33,030 bases of DNA from Streptomyces sp. (GCF_031181705.1 NZ_JAPSKN010000051.1:1-33030); one strand, 5' to 3'; numbered from the stretch's first letter, positions 1-7,830 are shown. Translations and numbers: made by a program. Notes: generated by a model from the letters alone, not told the origin.

Positions 1-3
1 CCC

Positions 4-32
4 GGGGGGCTCCGCGGCCCCCCCCCCCCCCC
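4..32 (-). terminator. Hairpin with C15 homopolymer downstream of the RecD2-like gene
   Basis: A run of 15 C lies at 18-32. GGGGGGC (4-10) can pair with GCCCCCC (17-23) around the 6-nt loop TCCGCG, giving a hairpin beginning about 25 nt after the stop codon of the minus-strand gene that ends at 47. This may be its terminator. Homopolymers of this length are error-prone in sequencing, so the exact run length is uncertain. Confidence 0.35.
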
Positions 33-46
33 ACCGCCGTCGCTCG

Positions 47-2266
47 TCAGCGGCCGATCTGCGGAGCGAGCAGCACGGGAAGCCGGGTCGTCCGGGGCTT
101 CGCCCCGACCTCGGCCACGGCCTTGGGCAGCGCCTGCTCCACGCCGTGCACCACGGACAGGTGCCGCTCGGCCCGCCCGAAAGCCGTGTACACCCACGGC
201 CGGCTCAGCGCCTGCGCCGCGTCGCCGGGCAGCACCACGACGACGGCGGGCCAGCGGCTCCCGACGGCCTGGTGCGCGGTCATCGCCCACCCGTGCCGCA
301 CGGACTGCTCCACCCGCTCCTTCGGTACGACGACGGACTCGCCCGCGCAGGTCAGGTGCAGCCCCTCGGCGTCCGCCTTCACCACCCGGCCCGGCACCGC
401 CCTCCCCGGCGCGGGGGAGTGGACGATCCGGTCGCCGGGGTCGAAGCCGCCGAAGCGGCCGGGGCCGGGATTGAGCCGCTCCTTCAGAGCCGCGTTGAGC
501 GCGCGCGTGCCCACCGCACCACCGTGCCCCGGTGTGATCACCTGGGTCTCCTCGGCCGGGACGCCGATGGCCCGCGGCACCGAGTCCACGACGAGCTGCA
601 CGGTGCGGTGCACGGCCTCACCCGCGTCCCGCACCGGCACGATCACGAGCTCCTTGCCGGGCGCCTCGACCTGGTTCAGCTCGCCGATGCCGATGCCGGA
701 GACCAGCTCGCCCAGCGGCCCCGGGTCGGGCAGCCGCGAGGCGACCTGCGGGCAGATCCGCGCCGCGAGGAGATCCGCGAACACCCGCCCCGGCCCCACG
801 GACCACAGCACCGCCGGATCACCGGCCAGTACCAGCCGCGCCCCGTCCGGCAGCGACTCGGTCAGCAGCGCCGCCGTCTCGACGTCGAGCTGCGGCGCGT
901 CGAGCACGACCAGCAGATCCAGATCCAGGGCTCCGTCCGCATCCCGGCCGGGCCCTTCGCTGCCGGAGAGCAGCCCGGGGACGGTCGCGACGGAAGAGTC
1001 GGCGCCGTCGTCCTCCCCGGCCCGGCGCAGCAGGGCGGCGAAGCGGTCGCGGCCGAGGGGGCCGTGGGCGGCGGCCCAGGCGCGCAGGCCGAGGGAGCGC
1101 GCGGCGTGCAGCAGCGCCGCAGGCTCGGCCAGGGACGCCTCCCCGCCGGTGTGCAGCACCAGGCCGTGCCCGGCGGTCGCACGGATCAGCTCACCCGTGG
1201 ACCCCCCGGCCCCGGCGGCGAGCCGCTCCCACTCCTCGGCCGAACCGTCCTGCTTGGGAGCGGAGTTGACCAGCCGGGCCAGGCCGTCCGCCAGGCTCTC
1301 CTCCGCCAGCGCGTACCGCTCCAGGCCGACCAGGACACGGACCGGACGCTCCTGCTCCTCCTCGGCGCCCTCCGCTTCCGCCACCGGGGCACCGGGCTCC
1401 TCCAGGGCGTCCTGGAAGACCAGCGCCTCACCCTCCGCGATGCTGTCCTGCACCGCGCTCTCCGGCTCCGGCACGCCCCGCTGGGCCAGGGCCGCCAGGA
1501 GCGCCGGCATCTCCAGGGCGGTGTGGCCCGCCAGCGCCGCCTGTTCCAGGAGCCAGACCGTGACGGCGCGGCCGCGGCGCTCGTCGTCCGGGGCGCACTC
1601 CGCGCCCAGCAGCGCCCGCGCGAACCCGTCGGCCTGCTCGGGCCGCACCCCCGCGACCCGCAGCAACTGCCACGGGTCGGCACGCAGCAGCTCGTCCGCG
1701 CCCTCGCCGAGCGCCGCGGCCACCTGCGGTGCGAGCGTCTCCGGGGCGCCGCCCTCGCCGAGCACCCGCCGCACGCCCAGCACCGCCTCGGGGGCGGGAG
1801 CCGTCGGCGCGGCGGCGGTCTCGGCCGCCACCGGCTGCGGTCGGCGCACCGGCTCGGGGGCGGAGCGGCGGGGAGCGGGCGCGGGCTCCTGGAACACCGT
1901 GGCCGCCGGCTTCTCGCCGCTCTCCACGGCCCGGACGGCGGCGAGCAGATCGGCGGCCTTGCCGCTCAGCTTGGCACCGGCCTCGATGGGCGCCTTCTTC
2001 TCGGCCTTGCGCTGCTCGATGCGCTCCCGCTCGGCGCGCTGGGCCAGCAACTCGGCCTCGGCCTCGGAGAGCCGGCCGGCCTGCCCCTCCTCCGTCGCCG
2101 CGTCCTCGGCGGGCCGGTCGCCCGCGCCTTCCCCGGCCGCCGCGTCCTCGGCGGGCCGGTCGCCCGCGTCTTCCCCGGCCGCCGCGTCACCCTCCGCCGG
2201 GGTGGCCCCCGCGGTGCCCGGCGTCCCCGGCTCGGCGTCCTCCGTGGTCTCGGGCTCCGTGCTCAC
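47..2266 (-). CDS. Helix-hairpin-helix / RecD2-like protein with degenerate ATPase motifs
   Basis: 739 aa, GTG start overlapping the stop of the upstream aldo/keto reductase gene (GTGA), so translation is probably coupled. Residues 1-170 are low-complexity Ala/Glu/Pro with a 14-aa duplication. Residues about 185-265 resemble the HHH and winged region of RecD2 helicases, and the rest follows the RecD2 order: a Walker A position at 371-381 reading HTGGEASLAE instead of GGPGTGKT, a Walker B position at 453-460 reading VVLDAPQL instead of VDEAS, motif III at 481-493 (AGDPAVLWSVGPG, lacking the usual Gln), motif V at 661-670 (AMTAHQAVGS) and motif VI at 691-700 (WVYTAFGRAE, Arg kept). The nucleotide-binding Lys and the acidic pair are missing, so it probably does not hydrolyse ATP. 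A DNA-binding or structural role is inferred. Calling it an active helicase would be unsafe. Confidence 0.8.
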   Translation of the reverse strand: MSTEPETTEDAEPGTPGTAGATPAEGDAAAGEDAGDRPAEDAAAGEGAGDRPAEDAATEEGQAGRLSEAEAELLAQRAERERIEQRKAEKKAPIEAGAKLSGKAADLLAAVRAVESGEKPAATVFQEPAPAPRRSAPEPVRRPQPVAAETAAAPTAPAPEAVLGVRRVLGEGGAPETLAPQVAAALGEGADELLRADPWQLLRVAGVRPEQADGFARALLGAECAPDDERRGRAVTVWLLEQAALAGHTALEMPALLAALAQRGVPEPESAVQDSIAEGEALVFQDALEEPGAPVAEAEGAEEEQERPVRVLVGLERYALAEESLADGLARLVNSAPKQDGSAEEWERLAAGAGGSTGELIRATAGHGLVLHTGGEASLAEPAALLHAARSLGLRAWAAAHGPLGRDRFAALLRRAGEDDGADSSVATVPGLLSGSEGPGRDADGALDLDLLVVLDAPQLDVETAALLTESLPDGARLVLAGDPAVLWSVGPGRVFADLLAARICPQVASRLPDPGPLGELVSGIGIGELNQVEAPGKELVIVPVRDAGEAVHRTVQLVVDSVPRAIGVPAEETQVITPGHGGAVGTRALNAALKERLNPGPGRFGGFDPGDRIVHSPAPGRAVPGRVVKADAEGLHLTCAGESVVVPKERVEQSVRHGWAMTAHQAVGSRWPAVVVVLPGDAAQALSRPWVYTAFGRAERHLSVVHGVEQALPKAVAEVGAKPRTTRLPVLLAPQIGR
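2101..2184. repeat. 42-bp tandem duplication within the RecD2-like gene
   Basis: Two adjacent 42-bp units (2101-2142 and 2143-2184) differ at a single base. They encode two copies of a 14-residue Ala/Glu/Gly/Asp segment containing GDRPAEDAA in the disordered N-terminus. The duplication is in frame. Confidence 0.85.
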
Positions 2267-3249
2267 AGCGTGCTCCAGTCGTGATCGGGATAGCGGTGCA
2301 CGGGCGCCGACACATCGTCGAGCGCCCGGCAGATCTCGTCAGGAAGACTAAGGGTCTCCACTGACAATGCCGCCGTGAGCTGCTGCGCGTTGCGCGCGCC
2401 GACGATGGGCGCGGTCACCCCGGGCCGGTCCCGGATCCACGCCAGGGCCACCTGCAGGGGCGTCACCGCGAGCCCGTCGGCCGCGGTCGCCACGGCGTCG
2501 ACGATGCGGCTCGCGGTGTCGTCGAGGTACGGCGCGACGAAGGGCGCCAGATGGTCCGAGGCACCGCGGGAGTCCGGCGGTGTGGTGTCGCCCCGGTACT
2601 TGCCCGTCAGCACCCCGCGCCCGAGCGGCGAGGACGGGAGCAGCCCTATGCCGAGGTCCAGCGCGGCCGGCAGCACCTCGCGTTCGACGCCGCGCTGCAG
2701 GAGCGAGTACTCCAGCTGCGTGGCCGCCAGGCGGGTGCGGGTGCCCGGGGCCGCGAGCTGCCAGGTGGCGGCCTTGGCCAGTTGCCAGCCGCAGAAGTTG
2801 GAGACGCCGGCGTAACGGGCACGGCCGCTCGCGACCGCGAGGTCGAGGGCCTGGAGGGTCTCTTCCAGCGGGGTGTACGGGTCGTAGGCGTGCACGTGCC
2901 AGACGTCGACGTGGTCGGTGCCGAGCCGGGCGAGCGAGGCGTCCAGGGCGGCGAGCAGATGGCCGCGGGAGCCGTCGACCCGGCGGTCGGGGTCGGGCAC
3001 GCTGCCGGCCTTGGTCGAGATGATCAGGTCCCGCCGGGGCACGAAGCCGTCCATCAGCCTGCCGAGCAGGTACTCGGCCTCTCCGTCGCCGTACACGTCG
3101 GCGGTGTCGACGAGGGTCCCGCCGGCTTCCCAGAACGTCTTCATCAGGTCCGCCGCGTCGTGTTCGTCGGTGTCCCGTCCCCAGGTCAGGGTGCCGAGCC
3201 CGATCCGTGACACACGCAGGCCGGTGCGGCCGAGATGCCTCTGCTCCAT
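2263..3249 (-). CDS. Aldo/keto reductase
   Basis: 328 aa from the ATG at 3249 (MEQRHLGRTGLRVSRIGLGT). An in-frame ATG 31 codons upstream would add a poorly conserved leader and was not chosen. The AKR tetrad is visible: D48 and Y53 in VDTADVYG, K80 in ISTKAGS, and H120 in DVWHVHAYDP. These enzymes are NADPH-dependent TIM-barrel oxidoreductases of the cytosol that reduce aldehydes and ketones; the sequence is of the bacterial YghZ/YajO-like kind, with GVSNFCGWQL and SPLGRGVLTGKY. The substrate cannot be read from sequence. The stop codon overlaps the start of the next gene by 4 nt, so both are in one operon. The Shine-Dalgarno is weak. Confidence 0.9.
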   Translation of the reverse strand: MEQRHLGRTGLRVSRIGLGTLTWGRDTDEHDAADLMKTFWEAGGTLVDTADVYGDGEAEYLLGRLMDGFVPRRDLIISTKAGSVPDPDRRVDGSRGHLLAALDASLARLGTDHVDVWHVHAYDPYTPLEETLQALDLAVASGRARYAGVSNFCGWQLAKAATWQLAAPGTRTRLAATQLEYSLLQRGVEREVLPAALDLGIGLLPSSPLGRGVLTGKYRGDTTPPDSRGASDHLAPFVAPYLDDTASRIVDAVATAADGLAVTPLQVALAWIRDRPGVTAPIVGARNAQQLTAALSVETLSLPDEICRALDDVSAPVHRYPDHDWSTL

Positions 3250-3358
3250 GAACGCCGAGATTACTGGCCAGAACCTGTCGTGTGGGTGGCTGTGGACGAC
3301 CGATTTCCGGGGGCGGACGGTGCGTTCCCCCGCGGTCGCCACAGCCCGGCGCCCGAGG

Positions 3359-4462
3359 TCAGCAGCTGCCGTCCGACACCTGCAGTCCCTTGTTCGCGCC
3401 CGCCGTCCGGTTCACGACCGCCGGGACGCAGCCGGCCGTGTCGAGACGGAAGGAGTAGGGGATGGAGACCGTGGTGTTCGACTTCGGGTCGGGTCCTGCC
3501 GGGTGGTTCTCACTGCCCGGCTGGGACCAGGTCACGTTGTCGAAGACGTTGCCGGCGACCTGCCAGTATCCGGCCTCGTCGGTGTAGAAGGTGCCGAGGA
3601 CGTCCTTGGAGTCCTCGAAGTAGTTGTTGTCCACCTTCGCGCGGGCGCCGGCCCGGGAGTTGATGCCGGACTCGTTGAGGCGCACGTAGTGGTTGTTGTA
3701 CATGTGCGCGATGCCGCCGCGCAGCAGCGGGGCGCGGGAGTCGATGTTCTCGTAGCGGTTGTGGTGGTAGGTGATGAACCCGTTCGAGCGGTCGCTCTCG
3801 CTGCTGCCGACCAGGCCGCCGCGGCCGGAGTTGCGCAGCACGCTGTAGGAGAGGGTCACGTACTGGGTGTTGTTCTTCATGTCGAACAGCCCGTCGTAGC
3901 CCTCCGACTCGCCGCCCGAGGCCTCCAGGGTGGTGTGGTCGACCCAGACGTTGCGGACGTTGCTCTCCATGCCGATGGCGTCACCGCCGTTGGACGTGGG
4001 GGAGCCGGACTTCTTGACGTTCCGCACGGTCACGTTCTGGATGATGATGTTCTTCGATTCGCGGATGTGGATGCCCACCTGGTCGAAGACGGCACCACCG
4101 CCGACCCCGACCAGGGTCACGTTGCTGATCTTCTTGAGCTCGATCACGCCGTCGGCGGTGTCGCAGCTGCTGCCGGAGACCTTCTTGGTGTTGGCGTGGG
4201 TGATGGTCCCCGTGACCTCGATGGTGAGGGGGGTGCTGCTGCTCGCCCGGCCGCAGAGGGCGGCGTGGATCGCGGTCCCGGTCGTCGCCCGGACCGTCTG
4301 CCCCCCGGCCCCGCCGGTGGTCCCGCCGTTCTGGGTCGCGTACCCGGTCGCGGGGCCCGTCGCCGCCGACGCCTCGGGCGTCGAGACCAGCGTTCCGGTG
4401 GTGGCGGCCAGGGCCAGGGTGGCCACGGTCGCGCCGAGTCGCACTGAGGCTGCTCGCTTCAT
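3359..4462 (-). CDS. Secreted pectate lyase, polysaccharide lyase family 1
   Basis: 367 aa, ATG at 4462 preceded by GGAGAGG at good spacing. Residues 1 to about 34 form a signal peptide (Lys/Arg start, hydrophobic Ala/Leu/Thr core, cleavage near ASA-ATG). The mature protein has the right-handed parallel beta-helix hallmarks of PL1: VWVDHTTL, the calcium-binding DGLFDMKNNTQYVTLSYS strand, and the catalytic-Arg segment DSRAPLLRGG followed by HMYNNHY. It would cleave polygalacturonate by Ca2+-dependent beta-elimination outside the cell. Four cysteines could form disulfides. It has its own promoter with a LacI-type operator, so induction by a sugar breakdown product or carbon-source repression is likely. 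The 109 bp between it and the aldo/keto reductase start show only a weak GC hairpin. Confidence 0.92.
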   Translation of the reverse strand: MKRAASVRLGATVATLALAATTGTLVSTPEASAATGPATGYATQNGGTTGGAGGQTVRATTGTAIHAALCGRASSSTPLTIEVTGTITHANTKKVSGSSCDTADGVIELKKISNVTLVGVGGGAVFDQVGIHIRESKNIIIQNVTVRNVKKSGSPTSNGGDAIGMESNVRNVWVDHTTLEASGGESEGYDGLFDMKNNTQYVTLSYSVLRNSGRGGLVGSSESDRSNGFITYHHNRYENIDSRAPLLRGGIAHMYNNHYVRLNESGINSRAGARAKVDNNYFEDSKDVLGTFYTDEAGYWQVAGNVFDNVTWSQPGSENHPAGPDPKSNTTVSIPYSFRLDTAGCVPAVVNRTAGANKGLQVSDGSC

Positions 4463-4502
4463 CCGTACCTCTCCGTTCCGTGTGCGGAGTGCGGGTGGGT
4501 TA

Positions 4503-4514
4503 GAAAGCGCTTTC
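4503..4514. promoter_or_regulatory. LacI-family operator at the pectate lyase promoter
   Basis: GAAAGCGCTTTC is a perfect 12-bp palindrome with the central CG typical of LacI/GalR-family operators. It lies 41-52 nt upstream of the pectate lyase start and over the predicted transcription start, where a bound repressor would block initiation. No LacI-family gene is in the window. Confidence 0.7.
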
Positions 4515-4519
4515 CCGTG

Positions 4520-4548
4520 ACCGTAGGGGTGTGCCGTGCACACGTCAA
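4520..4548 (-). promoter_or_regulatory. Pectate lyase promoter (TTGACG-N17-TACGGT)
   Basis: On the minus strand, TTGACG (4548-4543) and TACGGT (4525-4520) are separated by 17 nt, a good match to the HrdB/sigma70 consensus. The predicted start near 4513 falls inside the adjacent GAAAGCGCTTTC palindrome. Confidence 0.7.
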
Positions 4549-4646
4549 TGGTCGTGTACTTGATTCTTGTTCACGCATCTGAAAGGGCGCGGTCGTACCG
4601 CTGTCCCGCGCAGGGGCCTCGCGCTAAGGTCTGCGCACAAGGCACG

Positions 4647-4660
4647 TTACTGATCAGTAA
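4647..4660. promoter_or_regulatory. 14-bp perfect palindrome, probable TetR-type operator
   Basis: TTACTGATCAGTAA ends 11 nt before the ATG of the F420-dependent oxidoreductase gene, just ahead of its AGGGGAT-like ribosome site. A TAAGGT hexamer at 4625-4630 could be the -10 box, although its -35 is poor, placing the palindrome at about +10 to +24. An AT-rich perfect palindrome stands out in this GC-rich DNA. The regulator is not in the window and TetR-family binding is inference. Confidence 0.55.
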
Positions 4661-4671
4661 GGGGATGCGGC

Positions 4672-5727
4672 ATGCAGCTCGGTATCAACCTCGGCTACTG
4701 GGGTGCCGGAATGGACGCGGACAACCTGGCCGTCGCCCAGGAGGCCGACCGGCTCGGCTACGCCGTCTGCTGGGCCGCCGAGGCCTACGGCTCCGACGCG
4801 GCCACCGTACTGACCTGGGTCGCCGCCCAGACCGAGCGCATCGACGTCGGCTCCGCCATCTTCCAGATCCCGGCCCGCCAGCCCGCGATGACCGCCATGA
4901 CCGCCGCCACCCTCGACTCCCTCTCCGGCGGCCGCTTCCGGCTCGGCCTCGGCGTCTCCGGCCCGCAGGTCTCCGAGGGCTGGTACGGCGTGAAGTTCGA
5001 CAAGCCGCTGGCCCGCACCCGCGAGTACGTCGAGATCATCCGCAAGGCCATGACCCGCGAGCGCCTGTCGTACGAGGGGCAGCACTGGACGCTGCCCCTG
5101 CCCGGCGGCCCGGGCAAGCCGATCAAGCTGACCGTGCACCCGCAGCGCGAGCACATCCCGCTGTACATCGCCGCCATCGGCCCGAAGAACCTCGAACAGA
5201 CCGGCGAGATCGCCGACGGCGCCCTGCTGATCTTCCCCTCCGCCGACCACCTGGAGGACACGGCGATCAAGCACCTGCGCGCGGGCCGGGAGAAGGCCGG
5301 CAAGACCCTCGACGGCTTCGACGTCTGCCCGACGCTGCCGCTTGCCGTGGGCGACGACAAGGACGTCGCGGCACTGGCCGACACCTTCCGCCCCTACACC
5401 GCGCTGTACGTGGGCGGCATGGGCAGCCGCAAGCAGAACTTCTACAACCAGCTCGCCCAGCGCATGGGGTACGAGAAGGAAGCCGCCGAGATCCAGGACA
5501 AGTACCTCTCCGGAGACAAGCAGGGCGCCGCGGCCGCCGTGCCGCACGACCTGATCGACAAGACGACCCTGCTCGGCTCCGTGGACCGCATCGCCGAGCG
5601 GATGAAGGCCTACGCGGAGGCCGGCGTCACCACCCTCACCCTCGCCCCGGCGGGCTTCACGCTCGACGAGCGGCTCGCGTCGCTGCGGGCGGGCACCGAG
5701 GCCCTGGAGCGGGCCGGCCTCGCCTGA
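4672..5727 (+). CDS. LLM-class F420-dependent oxidoreductase, Rv3520c-like
   Basis: 351 aa, ATG at 4672 with AAGGGGAT upstream. It is a bacterial-luciferase-like TIM barrel throughout: N-terminal MQLGINLGYWGAGM, AEAYGSDA (37-44), the family core LDSLSGGRFRLGLGVSG (81-97) and SGPQVSEGWYGVKF (96-109), and a C-terminal GSVDRIAERMKAYAEAG segment. The sequence closely recalls the mycobacterial Rv3520c family, which uses deazaflavin F420 rather than FMN. Substrate unknown. It stands alone between a palindromic operator and a strong terminator, so it is likely monocistronic and regulated on its own. Confidence 0.9.
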   Translation: MQLGINLGYWGAGMDADNLAVAQEADRLGYAVCWAAEAYGSDAATVLTWVAAQTERIDVGSAIFQIPARQPAMTAMTAATLDSLSGGRFRLGLGVSGPQVSEGWYGVKFDKPLARTREYVEIIRKAMTRERLSYEGQHWTLPLPGGPGKPIKLTVHPQREHIPLYIAAIGPKNLEQTGEIADGALLIFPSADHLEDTAIKHLRAGREKAGKTLDGFDVCPTLPLAVGDDKDVAALADTFRPYTALYVGGMGSRKQNFYNQLAQRMGYEKEAAEIQDKYLSGDKQGAAAAVPHDLIDKTTLLGSVDRIAERMKAYAEAGVTTLTLAPAGFTLDERLASLRAGTEALERAGLA

Positions 5728-5734
5728 TCCCGAA

Positions 5735-5792
5735 GTTCCGCGGCCGTGGTGGGGGCTCGGGGGTCTTCCCCGCCACGGCCGTCACGCGGAAC
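5735..5792 (+). terminator. Strong bulged terminator hairpin after the F420 oxidoreductase
   Basis: Arms 5735-5754 and 5768-5792 pair over 20 bp, with one G-T wobble and a 5-nt bulge (GTCAC at 5781-5785). The outer stem is GTTCCGC/GCGGAAC and the inner stem GGCCGTGG/CCACGGCC plus GGGG/CCCC. It begins 8 nt after the stop codon. There is no U-tract, as is usual in Streptomyces. Confidence 0.8.
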
Positions 5793-5983
5793 AACGCGGC
5801 GGACCGCCGCCGGTTACGCCACCGCCCCGTCGGGCGGTCCGGGACGCCTTCCCGCACGTCCCCCGTTCGGCCGAGATGTCCGGCACACCTGTTGCAGCGC
5901 CCCGCACCCCGCACTTGACTCGTTCTTCGCGGAGACCTGCGGATCCTGCTGCACGCGCACGCGCGCGGGAAGAGGTGCCCACG

Positions 5984-6772
5984 ATGCTTTCGGCCAAGAC
6001 CCTGTTCCAGGAGATCCTCGACGACGACGAGTCCTTCGCCCTGTTCTGTTCCATCGCCGCCAGCGGCGAGTCCCAGGGCGGCTGGGAGAACGCCCGCATC
6101 GCCGCCCTCGTCCCCGACGGCGAACGCGAGCTCGCGCCCAAGATCTCCCGGCACGGCGCCGACGAGGACAAGCACGGCCGGATCTTCAACGCCCTGATGA
6201 AGAAGCGCGGCCTCGACCCCGTCCCGGTCCCGCCGGAGACCGACTACACGATGCTCCTGGAGAAGAACGGCATCGGCCTCGCGCACGAGCAGCTCAAGCG
6301 CGACGAGCGGCTCACCGTCCGGGACATCGTCACCTACCTCTCCCACAGCAGGGTCACCGAGCAGCGCGCCTCCGAGCAGATGGACCTGCTGCGCAGGCAC
6401 TTCGCCGACCACCCCGACATCGGCCGCGCGGTCAGGCAGATCTCCGACGACGAGGACAACCACCTCGCCTACTGCCACGAGGAGCTGCTGCGCTTCGCCC
6501 GCGCGGGCCACGGCCGGGTCATCCAGCGGACCCTGCGCGCGTGCGCGCACGCCGAGATCCGGATCTACCGGGACGTCAGCCTCGCCGTCATGGCGCACAT
6601 GGGCCGCATCCTCGGCTGGTCCCGGGCCAGGTCGGCGGTGCTGCGGGCCGGCATCCACGCGGTGTACGCCTACGAACGGCTCGGCGGCTGGCGCAGGATG
6701 GTGTCGCTGCGACCGCCGGAGCGCCGCAACGCCCTGGGCGGCCCGGCCTCCGCAGAACCCGAGTTCGCCTGA
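5984..6772 (+). CDS. Ferritin-like di-iron protein
   Basis: 262 aa from ATG 5984, with GGAAGAGG about 8 nt upstream; a more upstream in-frame ATG would add 36 Arg/Pro-rich residues and is unlikely. The helical protein shows a duplicated di-iron carboxylate pattern: E35 (WENARI), E61-D-K-H64, then glutamates at 126/131 and E157-D-N-H160. Two ExxH motifs in a four-helix arrangement are the signature of the ferritin-like/rubrerythrin superfamily, which binds two irons for oxidation, peroxide reduction or hydroxylation. The actual reaction is unknown. No signal peptide or membrane segment, so cytosolic. It converges with corA with a 14-bp gap and no hairpin between. The 191 bp between the preceding terminator and this start hold a TTGACT hexamer near 5917 but no convincing -10. 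Confidence 0.75.
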   Translation: MLSAKTLFQEILDDDESFALFCSIAASGESQGGWENARIAALVPDGERELAPKISRHGADEDKHGRIFNALMKKRGLDPVPVPPETDYTMLLEKNGIGLAHEQLKRDERLTVRDIVTYLSHSRVTEQRASEQMDLLRRHFADHPDIGRAVRQISDDEDNHLAYCHEELLRFARAGHGRVIQRTLRACAHAEIRIYRDVSLAVMAHMGRILGWSRARSAVLRAGIHAVYAYERLGGWRRMVSLRPPERRNALGGPASAEPEFA

Positions 6773-6786
6773 ACCGGCCCGCCCGC

Positions 6787-7782
6787 CTACAGCCACCCGC
6801 GGCGCTTGAACAGCCGGAACACCATGACCTCCAGCACCGCCATCAGGGCGATCAGCGCCGGGTAGGACCAGACCCAGCGCAGTTCGGGCATGTGCTCGAA
6901 GTTCATGCCGTAGATCCCGGCGATCATCGTGGGGATCGCGGCCATGGCCGCCCACGCGGAGATCTTCCGCATGTCGTCGTTCTGCCGGACGCTCATCTGC
7001 GCCAGATGGGCCGAGAGGATGTCGGACACCAGCCGGTCGAGGTTCTCCACCGACTCGTTCACGCGCGTGAGGTGGTCGCTGACGTCCCGGAAGAACGGCC
7101 GGGCCCGGTCGTCCACGAACGGCACCGCCACGCCGTACGGTGCGGTGCCCGCCAGCCGGCTCATCGGCAGGGACAGCGGTCCGGTGGCCCGGCGGAACTC
7201 CAGCACCTGCCGCTTGAAGTCGTAGATCCGGGACGCGGTGTTCCGCGAGCCGCCGCCGTCGGGGGAGAAGACCTCCGCCTCCAGCCCCTCCAGGTCGGCC
7301 TGCAGCTCCATCGCGACCTCCAGGTAGTGGTCGACCGCGGCGTCCGCGACCGCGTACAGCACCGCCGTGGGGCCGGTGCCCAGCAGTTCCGGCTCGTGCT
7401 CCAGCCGGTGCCTGACCGCCTTGAGCGGGGCGCCCTCGCCGTGCCGGACGGTCACCACGAAACCGTCGCCGAGGAAGATCATGATCTCGCCCGCGGAGAC
7501 CTTGTCGCTCTGCGGCTCGTAGACCACCGGCTTGAGGACCACGAAGAGCGAGTCGTCGTAGATCTCCAGCTTGGGTCGCTGGTGAGCCTTGAGGGCGTCC
7601 TCCACGGCCAGTGGATGCAGGCCGAACTCCTCGGTGACGTGCTCGAACTCGCGCTCCGTCGGCTCGTGCAGCCCGATCCACACGAAACCGCCCGCCGCAC
7701 GCGCCTCCCCCAGGGCGTCGGAGAAGTCCTCCGGCCCGTCCGTCCGATGTCCGTCGCGGTAGATGGCACAGTCGACGATCAC
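6787..7782 (-). CDS. corA: CorA-type divalent metal ion channel
   Basis: 331 aa, GTG start at 7782 with CGGGAGA upstream. A long cytoplasmic alpha/beta and coiled-helix region (1 to about 270) is followed by two membrane helices (about 272-292 and 304-324). The CorA signature YGMNF is at 291-295, directly after TM1, and a basic tail (RLFKRRGWL) closes the protein. CorA pentamers conduct Mg2+ (or Co2+/Ni2+) across the plasma membrane. The pore-entry loop after GMN is MPELRW, close to the usual acidic loop. The gene is divergent from the trio phosphatase gene (61-bp shared promoter region). Confidence 0.93.
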   Translation of the reverse strand: MIVDCAIYRDGHRTDGPEDFSDALGEARAAGGFVWIGLHEPTEREFEHVTEEFGLHPLAVEDALKAHQRPKLEIYDDSLFVVLKPVVYEPQSDKVSAGEIMIFLGDGFVVTVRHGEGAPLKAVRHRLEHEPELLGTGPTAVLYAVADAAVDHYLEVAMELQADLEGLEAEVFSPDGGGSRNTASRIYDFKRQVLEFRRATGPLSLPMSRLAGTAPYGVAVPFVDDRARPFFRDVSDHLTRVNESVENLDRLVSDILSAHLAQMSVRQNDDMRKISAWAAMAAIPTMIAGIYGMNFEHMPELRWVWSYPALIALMAVLEVMVFRLFKRRGWL

Positions 7783-7812
7783 GAAGCGAGTCTCCCGTCA
7801 CTCGAACGACAC

Positions 7813-7828
7813 CGCACGCGCGCGTGCG
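7813..7828. repeat. 16-bp alternating CG/CA palindrome in the divergent promoter
   Basis: CGCACGCGCGCGTGCG is a perfect palindrome made entirely of alternating purine and pyrimidine, ending 2 bp before the TACGCT -10 box of the plus-strand gene. It may bind a regulator or form Z-DNA, but such strings arise easily at this GC content. Confidence 0.4.
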
Positions 7829-7830
7829 CC

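Noticed and set aside
123..2351. Long plus-strand open frames opposite the RecD2-like gene
   Set aside because: Translations are Arg/Ser/Pro-rich without motifs; the minus strand has the helicase-like pattern and coupling to the upstream gene.
3250..3358. Terminator between the pectate lyase and aldo/keto reductase genes
   Set aside because: Only a 5-bp GGGGG/CCCCC pairing with a 13-nt loop is present, so read-through into the next genes remains possible.
5951..5967. Alternating GC/AC run upstream of the ferritin-like gene as a Z-DNA element
   Set aside because: It is not palindromic and similar runs occur inside coding regions (for example near 6537), so chance is sufficient.
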